Below are positions 1-8,010 of a stretch of DNA of 64,000 nt, in pieces. Source of the DNA: Thalassotalea sediminis (GTDB lineage Bacteria > Pseudomonadota > Gammaproteobacteria > Enterobacterales > Alteromonadaceae); assembly GCF_030295915.1 (NCBI RefSeq), contig NZ_AP027361.1, positions 3,162,001 to 3,226,000 of the forward strand. The letters are read 5' to 3'. Under the pieces are notes generated by a model that saw only the letters and a program-made list of their open reading frames with translations, made no database searches and had not been told where the DNA came from. Both the position numbers and the translations under genes were made by a program. Positions within the stretch are counted from its first letter, which is position 1, and every line of letters starts with the position of its first letter.

Positions 1-323
1 CTTGAGATTGTAGCGCCGAGTCCAGCGCCTGCGACAATACCAAAAAGGTAAGGATCAGCTAAGGGATTTCGAGTAACATTCTGCATTAATGCCCCGGCAG
101 CTGCTAAGGCAAATCCAGCTAATAAGCCCATTAAAACTCTAGGTAGTCTAATTTCAAGTAAAATAGTTTGATAGATTGGCTGTTGGCATTGCGCACTTAC
201 ACATTGCCAAACCTGAGAAAAACCAATTTCTGTTGTACCAAACCCCATAGAAAATAACAGTGATAGCAGTACAATAATAGATAGCACCAAGATACCAGGC
301 ATAAAAGGTATACGCGTATTCAT
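1..323 (-). CDS. btuC: FecCD-family ABC permease, BtuC-like (partial, cut by window edge)
   Basis: The reverse strand reads an open frame from ATG at 323 to the window edge, about 107 residues. It begins [16 protein letters not shown] and has an N-terminal membrane segment. It then carries the FecCD hallmark stretch around residues 60-95 ([18 protein letters not shown], then [11 protein letters not shown]). This family forms the membrane channel of vitamin B12, haem and siderophore importers. Its ATG overlaps the stop of the upstream ATPase gene (TAATG), so the two are translationally coupled. The cobalamin riboswitch upstream of the pair points to vitamin B12 or a cobinoid as substrate. No periplasmic binding protein is visible in the window. 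Substrate is inferred from the riboswitch; the family is clear. Confidence 0.88.
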   Translation of the reverse strand, partial: MNTRIPFMPGILVLSIIVLLSLLFSMGFGTTEIGFSQVWQCVSAQCQQPIYQTILLEIRLPRVLMGLLAGFALAAAGALMQNVTRNPLADPYLFGIVAGAGLGATIS

Positions 324-1093
324 TAGCAATGCCCACCAAAGGTTACCCGTAATTTCCCGGTAATGGGGTTGTTATCAACCAAACATTCCATTTGAAAAAC
401 CTGTGTTAACAGTTCAGCCTGCAACACCTTTTCAGGCACATCAAATGCTATCACTTCGCCATGAGACATAAGCATAATACGCTCGCAGTACAAGGCAGCC
501 AGATTTAGATCGTGTATGGTCATCACTAGGGTTAACCCCAAATCTTTAACGATAGATAAAATTTGATGCTGATAAAAAATATCGAGATGGTTTGTTGGCT
601 CATCCATAATCAGAATTTCGGGCCGTTGAACAATCGCACGTGCAATTAAACATCGTTGTTGCTCACCGCCAGATAACGTATTGAAAGCCTGATGTTGCTT
701 ATCAATTAAATCCACACGCTCTATTGCTTGACGTAAGGTTGTTAGATCAGCCTGAGTACTCAAATCAAAATAATTCTTGTGTGGAATAAGACCCATTTTA
801 ACCACGTCAAATACGGTCAAATTGAATACAGACTCTCGGTGTTGACTTACCACCGATATCTTTTGTGCAATTTCGCGTCGACTGAAGTCTTCAAGCGGTG
901 TGTCTATAAGAGAAATAGAACCTGATTGAGGAAAATACTCTCGATAAAGGCATTTTAAAAAAGATGTTTTACCTGCACCATTAGGTCCGAGGATGCCAAC
1001 AGTTTCGCCAGCATTCACTGCGAAATTAATACCTTTAAGTATCAATTTTTCATCAACAGACCAAACGAGATTTTCCGCACTTAAATGTAACAA
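323..1093 (-). CDS. btuD: Cobalamin ABC transporter ATP-binding protein (BtuD/FecE type)
   Basis: 256-residue ABC ATPase that would power inner-membrane uptake together with the adjacent FecCD permease. Walker A GPNGAGKT lies at residues 36-43, the signature LSGGEQQR at about 140-147, and Walker B LIMDEP at about 161-166, followed by the switch histidine region (TIHDLN). The start is a TTG at 1093 placed just before the conserved first beta strand. The frame stays open further upstream but holds no in-frame ATG, and the ribosome site is weak, so the start is uncertain. The gene lies about 100 nt downstream of a cobalamin riboswitch on the same strand. That assigns it to B12 uptake rather than haem or ferric siderophore uptake, which the protein sequence alone cannot decide. 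Confidence 0.88.
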   Translation of the reverse strand: MLHLSAENLVWSVDEKLILKGINFAVNAGETVGILGPNGAGKTSFLKCLYREYFPQSGSISLIDTPLEDFSRREIAQKISVVSQHRESVFNLTVFDVVKMGLIPHKNYFDLSTQADLTTLRQAIERVDLIDKQHQAFNTLSGGEQQRCLIARAIVQRPEILIMDEPTNHLDIFYQHQILSIVKDLGLTLVMTIHDLNLAALYCERIMLMSHGEVIAFDVPEKVLQAELLTQVFQMECLVDNNPITGKLRVTFGGHC

Positions 1094-1198
1094 AACACCA
1101 TTACCTATGAGTATGCGTGCGGAGGTCAGGTTATTAATAGCGATGCTTGATAATAACTTAACTATGTTACCCGCACAGTTAGTAAATATCTTTTCATG

Positions 1199-1370
1199 GC
1201 AGGTCTCCTGACTTTTAGGGATGTCCCAAGATTTACCTTCCCAGTGTTAACACCAGTGGTTTTAAAACTCAGCCCTAATTACAGTTGCGGGAACAGTTGT
1301 GGAATTACACCACATTCCCTTTTAAGCCTTGGTGTTTTTACACATTTTGTCGGTAAAAATTTAAGGCACC
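1199..1370 (-). promoter_or_regulatory. Cobalamin (adenosylcobalamin-type) riboswitch
   Basis: Read on the minus strand, the region contains the ordered landmarks of the class I cobalamin riboswitch: GGTGCC, an AAAGGGAAT segment, a CCCGCAACTGTAA segment, a CCACTGG segment, GGGAAGG, and the B12 box AGTCAGGAGACCTGCC at its 3' end (1199-1214). It sits upstream of the btuD/btuC pair, so B12 binding is expected to repress these uptake genes. The span 1371-1581 beyond it holds the presumed promoter and a hairpin, with no further gene seen. Confidence 0.95.
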
Positions 1371-1540
1371 ATAAAAATTGCGGCTACTCTACCACAGTCA
1401 GTATGACAACACCAGAACTCAGCATTCTAGGTGGCTATGAGTAAATTTGAATAAAGGAGAGAGAGAACGAGATATAGACTTTCTAATAGAATAAACATCC
1501 AAACATAGGTTGCTTCATGCATTATCAAAAGGCTATAAAT

Positions 1541-1576
1541 AGCCTTGGTTAGCGATAATATTACCTAACCAAGGCT
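1541..1576 (-). terminator. Hairpin at the end of the sugar-oxidation operon
   Basis: A perfect 12-bp inverted repeat (AGCCTTGGTTAG and CTAACCAAGGCT) with a 12-nt loop lies 5 nt past the stop codon of the last gene of the operon. The downstream minus-strand sequence is AT-rich but lacks a long uninterrupted T run, so efficiency is uncertain. Confidence 0.6.
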
Positions 1577-1581
1577 TGCAT

Positions 1582-2292
1582 TTACAACGTTAAACCTAAT
1601 TTTTTAACGACTTGTTCAAGGTGAACCATCGCTTCTTTTGTTGGCCCAGGGTAGTCTCCCATAATAGGCACATTGCCTATATAACCAATATCTTTCATTC
1701 CGGCAGGACTAGAAAAGAATGCAGCCAATACTAATGATCTAAAACGAGAAAAAGCAGGAATAATTTGTGCAAATTCTTCGTTTTTAACATTTTTGTCATA
1801 GGCGATATCATCAATAATCATTAACTGCTCTGCAGAAGATAACTCATTAAAGGTTTTACCAAACCTCAACTTGGCTTCATCACCAATCCACAGCAATGTA
1901 GATAGGATAGTTGTTCTATCTCGCTGTTGTCTGCTGTATGGAGCACTTACCCATTCATCTACAACATCAGGCACGCCCACTTCACTTCCAGATGGTACTT
2001 CTCCTTCGCGTGGAACGAGAATATCGGACAATGTCGCCACTAAATTTAACTGTGACTGAGTCAGTGTTTTTGGCCAAGGTGATTTAGGTGGAATAATTAA
2101 GTTTGGATCTTTGCCGTATCCTTTGGCAGTAATTGGTGACAATTTTAACGTTGGCCAATGTCCAATACCCTTGGTGAGTTCTGTCTCAACAGCAAACGCA
2201 ACGCCGGCAGGTATCAGACTGCTCGCTGAAAGCGCGCCTAGCCATTTTAACGATTCGCGGCGCGATAACTTAACTTCATATTTCTCCGTCAT
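1582..2292 (-). CDS. Gluconate 2-dehydrogenase subunit 3 family protein, Tat-exported small subunit (copy 1)
   Basis: 236 residues. An N-terminal twin-arginine signal (SRRESLKWLG, residues 10-19) precedes a hydrophobic stretch ending near AFA. The remainder matches the gluconate-2-dehydrogenase subunit 3 family (LVATLSDILVPREGEVPSGSEVGVPDVVDEW). In FAD-dependent glucose/gluconate dehydrogenases this small hitchhiker subunit carries the cofactor-loaded catalytic subunit through the Tat system, which the catalytic subunit cannot enter alone. The catalytic partner is the GMC gene immediately upstream, separated by a single base (TAA-T-ATG). This is the last gene of the operon. No cytochrome c subunit gene follows, so the electron acceptor is not evident. 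Confidence 0.87.
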   Translation of the reverse strand: MTEKYEVKLSRRESLKWLGALSASSLIPAGVAFAVETELTKGIGHWPTLKLSPITAKGYGKDPNLIIPPKSPWPKTLTQSQLNLVATLSDILVPREGEVPSGSEVGVPDVVDEWVSAPYSRQQRDRTTILSTLLWIGDEAKLRFGKTFNELSSAEQLMIIDDIAYDKNVKNEEFAQIIPAFSRFRSLVLAAFFSSPAGMKDIGYIGNVPIMGDYPGPTKEAMVHLEQVVKKLGLTL

Positions 2293-2293
2293 A

Positions 2294-3976
2294 TTATAGC
2301 GCTCCCTTTTTCATTTGTTCAGATAACCATGAGGCATTTCTCATCGCTAATGTCATAATTGTTAACGTACAATTTTTATGTGGATTTGAAGCAAATACAC
2401 CAGCGTCCATAACAAATAGATTGTCACAATCCCAAGTTTGTCCCCACTGATTTGTTACCGAATCTTTTGGTGATGCCCCCATGCGAGTAGAACCAACTTC
2501 ATGAATAATTTGCCCACCTTTTAGAATCGCTTTTTCAGCAGACGGGAGAGGGTGGTTTATAGTCGCCCCCATCGTTTCTAATATTTCTTTTGCCGTTTTT
2601 AAGCCATGTTCTACTTGGTTTAATTCATGTTTAGACCATTTCCAATGAAACTTCGCAACGGGGATCCCCCATTTGTCTTTAACGTCTTCATCAATTTCCA
2701 TATAACAATGCTCATTAGGTAGCATTTCACCACGCAGACTTAAATAAACAAAAGCACCATATTTATCTTTAACTTGCTGTTTTAATGAAGAACCATAACC
2801 TTGCAGTCCAGAACTTACGCCTGAGCCTGGCTGTTTAAAACCACTACTGATCTCAAAATGATAGCCTCGTGGAAAATCTAGTTCGTTATTAGCATGTGCT
2901 TTATGTCCCCACCATGGAATAAACAGATGATTTGCTGTATGCCCATCTTCGTTATACTTAGGTCGCCCTGCTAACGATGGAATAAATGCACCAAGCCCAG
3001 TGCCCGTTGAATCCATTATATTACGTCCGAGCTGACCACTTGAGTTTGCAAGCCCCTTCGGATGATGTTTACTTTTAGAGTTCATCATTATACGCGCTGA
3101 TTCACAGGCACTCGCTGCTAAAATAACAACCTTAGCTTGCAAGCTTACTTCTTCGTGAGAGTTTTTATCAATATAAGTAACACCTGTCACTTTACCTTGA
3201 TCATCTACCGTTACATTTTTAACCATGGCATCGGTTACGACTTTAAGGTTTCCAGTGGCTTTTGCCATGGGAATTAGTGAAGTTGTCGTTTGAAAGGCCG
3301 CACCAATAGAGCAGCCATGTCCACAAGGGGTTGCATAAAAACATGCTTGGCGATCATCTTTAGCCCGCGTTAATACAGCTCTATGCATTGGTGCTGTTGG
3401 AATGCCTAGTTTTTTCGCTGCAGCCGCCACTAACAATTCAGGAACACGTGGTTTCGGTGGTGGCTGTAATACCCCTTCTGATGAATCTGGCATATCATCA
3501 AGGCCTGTATTGGTTCCACATACACCAACGAGCGATTCCGTTTTATCATACCAAGGAGCAAGTTCATGATATTCAAACGGCCAATCTGCACCTAAACCAT
3601 CGCGCGATTTCCCCTTAAAGTCATGCTCACTAAAACGCAACGAATATCGCCCCCAGTGATTGGTTCGTCCACCAAGCATACGTGCACGCCACCACAAAAA
3701 CTCTGAATCTTCGCCTGTTGTATAGGGTTCACCAGGCACACTCCAGCCACCATCAACAGTCGCGTCATAAAAACCAAAATCTTTGTCGACATTACCAGAC
3801 CCCATAAGCGGTGCTTCACCATTAGTTTTAAACATGGGTGTTTCAGTCTTGGGATCGTAGTCTCGACCTGCTTCTAACATCAATACTTTATGGCCAGCCT
3901 TGGTTAATACATAAGCAGCCATCGCGCCGCCAGCACCAGAACCAACAACTATTACCGGATATTTATTTTCGTTCAT
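2294..3976 (-). CDS. GMC-family FAD-dependent sugar/glycoside dehydrogenase, catalytic subunit (copy 1)
   Basis: 560 residues. The dinucleotide-binding motif GSGAGG is at residues 12-17. The GMC C-terminal domain carries HEVGSTRMG (His492) and the catalytic-type pair in PHKN (His533, Asn535). Cysteines 212, 218 and 222 form a C-X5-C-X3-C set as in direct-electron-transfer FAD glucose dehydrogenases, where it holds a 3Fe-4S cluster. There is no signal peptide of its own; export is probably by the Tat small subunit encoded next. With the hydrolase and isomerase neighbours, oxidation of a sugar or glycoside hydroxyl (often C3 in such operons) is the likely reaction. The exact substrate cannot be read from the sequence. 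Confidence 0.88.
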   Translation of the reverse strand: MNENKYPVIVVGSGAGGAMAAYVLTKAGHKVLMLEAGRDYDPKTETPMFKTNGEAPLMGSGNVDKDFGFYDATVDGGWSVPGEPYTTGEDSEFLWWRARMLGGRTNHWGRYSLRFSEHDFKGKSRDGLGADWPFEYHELAPWYDKTESLVGVCGTNTGLDDMPDSSEGVLQPPPKPRVPELLVAAAAKKLGIPTAPMHRAVLTRAKDDRQACFYATPCGHGCSIGAAFQTTTSLIPMAKATGNLKVVTDAMVKNVTVDDQGKVTGVTYIDKNSHEEVSLQAKVVILAASACESARIMMNSKSKHHPKGLANSSGQLGRNIMDSTGTGLGAFIPSLAGRPKYNEDGHTANHLFIPWWGHKAHANNELDFPRGYHFEISSGFKQPGSGVSSGLQGYGSSLKQQVKDKYGAFVYLSLRGEMLPNEHCYMEIDEDVKDKWGIPVAKFHWKWSKHELNQVEHGLKTAKEILETMGATINHPLPSAEKAILKGGQIIHEVGSTRMGASPKDSVTNQWGQTWDCDNLFVMDAGVFASNPHKNCTLTIMTLAMRNASWLSEQMKKGAL

Positions 3977-3978
3977 CG

Positions 3979-4707
3979 CTACAGCTCTTTAATTTTTATA
4001 TTTTTAAAAGCAACAACATCACCGTGGTCCTGCAAACCTATGAAGCCTTTTGTTTGTTGACCAAACCCTTGCCATGTTGCAAATTTACTTTTGGCAACTA
4101 ACGACTGCCAACGTTTACTGCCAATAGTAATATCTGCAGTTTTTACGTTGTTTTGCCAAACTTGAAGATGTCCGTTTTCCAAACGAATACGAATTTTATT
4201 CCATTTACCTGCCACTTTATGCGAATTTGCAGGCGATGAAATCATATCGTAAAGCGAGCCTGAAAGGTGCGTTGGGTTTTTATTGTCACTATGACGTTCA
4301 TTATCTAGAATTTGAATTTCGGGTGCGCGTGAATATACGTATTTTTCTTGTTCATCGACACGAATAAAAATGCCACTGTTACCAGCTTCTGAAATTAACC
4401 AATCGAGTTTCAATTCAAAATTTTCGTAACTAGACTTGGTAATGATGTCGCCACCACCTTTACCCGTTAACGTTAGCGCACCATCAATTACTTGCCACTT
4501 TTCACTTAAAGCAGACTGTTGGTAATTACGCCATTGCGTTGCCGTTTTACCATCAAATAACAGTTGCCAGCCTTGTTCTTTTTCTTGCTCAGTTAACATA
4601 TTACTACCCTGAGCACTAGCCACCGTTGATACGATAAGGCAAGCACTTGATAGTAATAAGGGTTTTATAACACTCGTTGCTTTTTGTAAGGTCTTTTTTA
4701 TTATCAT
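3979..4707 (-). CDS. Periplasmic DUF1080 protein, 3-keto-disaccharide hydrolase family
   Basis: 242 residues with a signal peptide (cleavage expected after VASA, near residue 32). A single concanavalin-like domain of the DUF1080 / 3-keto-disaccharide hydrolase family follows, recognised from GWQLLFDGKTATQW near the start, ENFELKLDWLISEAGNSGIF in the middle, and GFIGLQDHGDVVAFKNIKIKEL at the end. Members cleave glycosides whose sugar has been oxidised to the 3-keto form. That fits the flanking GMC dehydrogenases and makes this the presumed second step in the periplasm. It ends 2 nt before the GMC gene downstream, so it is in the same transcript. Family assignment is firm; substrate is inferred. 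Confidence 0.87.
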   Translation of the reverse strand: MIIKKTLQKATSVIKPLLLSSACLIVSTVASAQGSNMLTEQEKEQGWQLLFDGKTATQWRNYQQSALSEKWQVIDGALTLTGKGGGDIITKSSYENFELKLDWLISEAGNSGIFIRVDEQEKYVYSRAPEIQILDNERHSDNKNPTHLSGSLYDMISSPANSHKVAGKWNKIRIRLENGHLQVWQNNVKTADITIGSKRWQSLVAKSKFATWQGFGQQTKGFIGLQDHGDVVAFKNIKIKEL

Positions 4708-4729
4708 TTTTTTGCTCTTATATAATCAT

Positions 4730-5584
4730 TTATAGTTTTTCTAATATTTTATCTAGACCATGCTTTGAGGCTAACACCGCTTCCATTGGTGTAAGGCCAT
4801 TAGGATATTCTTCTTGTTCTACAACAATCCATAACGTTCCCCCAACAGCAATATTTGCTTTAGTGAGCGCCAACCAATCAATGGTATCTTTACCAATAAT
4901 AGGCAATTTACCCGTGGTACCTTCTGGTAAGCGCACTTTATAATGCGTCGTTAACGTTCTACCTGGATAACGTTTTACGTACTCGACAGGATCTTTACCA
5001 GCGTATGTTGTCCAACCAACATCTTGCTGTAATACAACATCTGATGAGGTATTAGTGGCGATATAATCCCAATATGTTGTACCTTCAAAGTTATTAAACT
5101 CTTGATCATGATTATGAAAGCCAATACGCATTCCGTGTGGTTTTAATTTTATAGCTAGGTCATTTAGTAAACTAACAACTTCTTTAACACCGTCTGGATG
5201 CCAAGCTCGCTCGTCCCAAGGCACGATTAACATTGTTGCGCCAATAGCCTTGTAAAACTCAACCGTTTTGGCAAAATTTTCTTCATTAAGTTGGTCGAAA
5301 CCTAAATGAGCACCGCTTGCTTCAAGTGCCTTTGACGATAAAAAGTTTTTTAATGCTTTTGGATCATCCTTAAACGGGCCAAAAGCACCTGCAAATTCAA
5401 CGCCTTGAAATCCCATTTCTGCGAGCGAAGACAATGTTTGTTTGAATGAGGCGTTAACATCATCCTTTACCGACCAAAGCTGTACACTTAATTTAGGTAG
5501 CACGCTTTGTTTTTCATTCGCGTATGCAGCATTAGAAACAAACGGCAAACATGCACAAAGCAACGTTAAAAGCTTATTTTTCAT
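4730..5584 (-). CDS. Secreted sugar phosphate isomerase/epimerase-like TIM-barrel protein
   Basis: About 284 residues with an N-terminal signal peptide (MKNKLLTLLCACLPFVSNAAYA) followed by a xylose-isomerase-like TIM barrel. Visible features are LSVQLWSVKDD, MGFQGVEFAGAFG, GFHNHDQEF and a C-terminal VVEQEE. The His and Glu residues resemble the divalent-metal site of the family. I chose the ATG at 5584 because an AAGGA ribosome site precedes it; an ATG at 5602 directly abutting the upstream stop is less likely. Secretion is unusual for a family normally acting on phosphorylated sugars. In 3-keto-sugar operons such exported proteins are thought to isomerise, epimerise or eliminate keto-sugars. 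Reaction not determined. Confidence 0.85.
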   Translation of the reverse strand: MKNKLLTLLCACLPFVSNAAYANEKQSVLPKLSVQLWSVKDDVNASFKQTLSSLAEMGFQGVEFAGAFGPFKDDPKALKNFLSSKALEASGAHLGFDQLNEENFAKTVEFYKAIGATMLIVPWDERAWHPDGVKEVVSLLNDLAIKLKPHGMRIGFHNHDQEFNNFEGTTYWDYIATNTSSDVVLQQDVGWTTYAGKDPVEYVKRYPGRTLTTHYKVRLPEGTTGKLPIIGKDTIDWLALTKANIAVGGTLWIVVEQEEYPNGLTPMEAVLASKHGLDKILEKL

Positions 5585-5602
5585 TTTATTATTCCTTATC
5601 AT

Positions 5603-7336
5603 TTAAATTCGTTTAGCGTTCATTTCTTTTACTGCGAAATCAACCGCCCTTACGGTTAACGCCATAAAAGTTAATGAAGGATTTACGACAGCAGAAGAAC
5701 AAAAACTCGCACCATCTGTAACAAACAAGTTAGCAATATCATGCGTTTGATTAAAACCATTCAATACTGATGTTTTTGGATCACGTCCCATGCGCGCAGT
5801 ACCAACTTCATGAATTGCAAGTCCTGGTGGTGCACCATCAATAGAGTTGTAGCTTCGAATGTCTTTAAGACCTGCTTTTTCAAGCATATCTTTAGCGGTA
5901 TTTTCAGCATCAGCCATCATCAATATTTCATTTTCTGACCATGTACAATCAATATGTAATTGAGGAATTCCCCATTTATCTTTTTTGGTTTTGTGCAATG
6001 CCACGTGATTTTCAAAACGTGGCAACATTTCACCTTGTGCCATCAAGTTAAAATACCAGTCTCCAGCTTGAGTCAGGTTTTCTTTAAAACTGACACCGAT
6101 ACCTTTGGTATTTGCTTTACCTTTCCAGCCTCCTCTACCTGCACCACCAGCGAGCGCATACCCTCTAACATACCCTTCTCGGTAACGCTTAGGCTCAAAT
6201 TGGAAGTTTGGAATATAAATGCCCGTTGGCCTTCTACCCGACACAGTTTCATCTTCAAAACCTTCAACACGCCCTACAGCACCAGCATTGTAATTATGGT
6301 CCATTAAATAATGACCAAGTACACCTGAGCTATTGGCAATACCATTAGGAAATTTCTTTGAGGTTGAGTTAAGCATGATTTGCGTTGACCCCAGTGTAGA
6401 CGCACATAAGAAGACAACTTTTGCGTAATATTCACGTGTAGATAAATCGTCATTGTCAATTACTCTGACGCCTTTTACACGATTCGTTTTCTCATCATAG
6501 ATAAGGCTATGAACGACACTATTTGGCGCAATATGCAGATTCCCTGTTTTTGCTGCCGCAGGTAACGTTGAACTTTGTGTCGAAAAATAAGCACCAAATG
6601 AACAACCTTTTTGACATTCATTTCTCGCCTGACATTGTACACGCCCTTGTGATAAATGTAGCTCAGTTGATTTGCTTAAATGCGCTGTTCGCCCCATAAT
6701 CATCGGGCGATCTGGAAATAACTTCGCAAACTTTTTTTGCAACAAAAGTTCTGGCGAACTAAATTCAAAAGGCGGTAGAAATTCACTGTCAGGCAATTGC
6801 GGCAAGCCATCATAATTTCCCGAAATACCTGCATGTTTCTCAACATGTGAATACCACGAAGCGAGATCATCATACCTTATCGGCCAATCATTACCGTGGC
6901 CATCTAGCTTGTTAGCATTAAAATCATGATCACTAAATCGATATGACTGGCGATGCCATAGTAATGATTTTCCACCGAGTTGATTTGCACGGATCCAAGA
7001 AAAGTTAGTTCCTTTTTCTGTCTGATAAGGTAAATCTCTATCGTTGCCAAAAAAATGCTTGGTACCATCGTGAAATGCATAGCATTGCTGTTGAATTTTA
7101 TATTGTTGTTCAACCAACAAATTATCCACCTTCATGCGATTTGGATACTCCCAAACGCCCTTTCCTTCGGTTGGATAATCTTTTTGATGTTCAACAATAC
7201 GACCGCGCTCAATCATGAGTGTTTTTAAGCCTCGTTCACAAAACTCTTTAGCCGCCCAGCCGCCGCTAATACCTGAACCGACTACAAGGGCATCATATTC
7301 TTGTTCGCTTTGTTGAATGTATAAATCTTGCTGCAT
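5603..7336 (-). CDS. GMC-family FAD-dependent sugar/glycoside dehydrogenase, catalytic subunit (copy 2)
   Basis: 577 residues. FAD motif GSGISGG lies at residues 20-26, HEVGTARMG at His509, and the C-terminal active-site stretch reads AVVNPSLTF, with Asn552 kept but no His two residues before it, unlike the other GMC protein in this operon. Cys235, Cys241 and Cys245 again form C-X5-C-X3-C, the 3Fe-4S ligand spacing of FAD glucose dehydrogenases. No signal peptide is present. The small subunit encoded just upstream (7376-7987) is the likely export partner. The two GMC proteins are clearly divergent, suggesting different substrates or positions oxidised rather than a recent duplication. Confidence 0.88.
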   Translation of the reverse strand: MQQDLYIQQSEQEYDALVVGSGISGGWAAKEFCERGLKTLMIERGRIVEHQKDYPTEGKGVWEYPNRMKVDNLLVEQQYKIQQQCYAFHDGTKHFFGNDRDLPYQTEKGTNFSWIRANQLGGKSLLWHRQSYRFSDHDFNANKLDGHGNDWPIRYDDLASWYSHVEKHAGISGNYDGLPQLPDSEFLPPFEFSSPELLLQKKFAKLFPDRPMIMGRTAHLSKSTELHLSQGRVQCQARNECQKGCSFGAYFSTQSSTLPAAAKTGNLHIAPNSVVHSLIYDEKTNRVKGVRVIDNDDLSTREYYAKVVFLCASTLGSTQIMLNSTSKKFPNGIANSSGVLGHYLMDHNYNAGAVGRVEGFEDETVSGRRPTGIYIPNFQFEPKRYREGYVRGYALAGGAGRGGWKGKANTKGIGVSFKENLTQAGDWYFNLMAQGEMLPRFENHVALHKTKKDKWGIPQLHIDCTWSENEILMMADAENTAKDMLEKAGLKDIRSYNSIDGAPPGLAIHEVGTARMGRDPKTSVLNGFNQTHDIANLFVTDGASFCSSAVVNPSLTFMALTVRAVDFAVKEMNAKRI

Positions 7337-7375
7337 AGTTTACCTCTTCTTTAAAACCGCTAAAGCGACAATGGC

Positions 7376-7987
7376 TTAATAGTAAGCTAATGAACCATAA
7401 GCCTTTCCTATGGATTCATAAGGTACAGAACCTTTAAAACCACCGGGGATGGCTTGGTAAGCCAGCACTTGAGTAGCGCCAATCTCAGTCGTTAGATAAC
7501 CAAAAACGATCAGTGACTTTAACGTTTTAAATTGCTGTTGATCTGTTATTGAAAAACCAAACTCTCCAGCTTCTAGTTTTTCAAGTACCAGTGTTTGTTG
7601 CTTTTTAGGAAGAGATACAAACAGCTTTTTATACTGTAACTGAGCAATATCATTAATCTTAGTAACAATAGCTAACGAAGCTGTTTGTTCCGCTTTGCTA
7701 TGACAAACAACTAATTGGTGATCAACAAAACCATGCACATCAAGTTGCGCAGCACTCGGGGTATCTGTTTCAGGTATAATAGTTTCACAGATAGCGTAAA
7801 GCGTAGCGAACTGCTCCTGACTAAACAGGCGTCGTTCAGCGGCCTTATCTTTTTGTTGATATTCAAACGCAGCGGCTAACGCGTTACCTGCGGTAAGTTG
7901 CGTAACGGCACTTGCCCCCATTAGCGCTGTTAACCCTTTTAAAAACTGTCGTTTATTCGCTGTTTTAGCTAATACATTTTTGCTCAT
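7376..7987 (-). CDS. Gluconate 2-dehydrogenase subunit 3 family protein, small subunit (copy 2)
   Basis: 203 residues. The N-terminus NKRQFLKGLTALMGAS is a Tat-like signal in which the twin arginine is replaced by Lys-Arg, followed by a hydrophobic segment ending in ALAAA. The body (LFSQEQFATLYAICETIIPETDTPSAAQLDVHGFVDHQL) matches the subunit 3 family, including the conserved IIPxTDTPxA stretch. The GMC gene that follows 39 nt downstream is its expected catalytic partner. KR-type Tat signals occur naturally and often export less efficiently, so export of this pair is inferred rather than certain. Confidence 0.85.
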   Translation of the reverse strand: MSKNVLAKTANKRQFLKGLTALMGASAVTQLTAGNALAAAFEYQQKDKAAERRLFSQEQFATLYAICETIIPETDTPSAAQLDVHGFVDHQLVVCHSKAEQTASLAIVTKINDIAQLQYKKLFVSLPKKQQTLVLEKLEAGEFGFSITDQQQFKTLKSLIVFGYLTTEIGATQVLAYQAIPGGFKGSVPYESIGKAYGSLAYY

Positions 7988-8010
7988 ATATCCCCCCAGT
8001 TAATCGCTTA

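Noticed and set aside
1100-1197. Short frame MKRYLLTVRVT just after the cobalamin riboswitch as a leader peptide
   Set aside because: Only 11 codons, no clear ribosome site, and the riboswitch already explains regulation.
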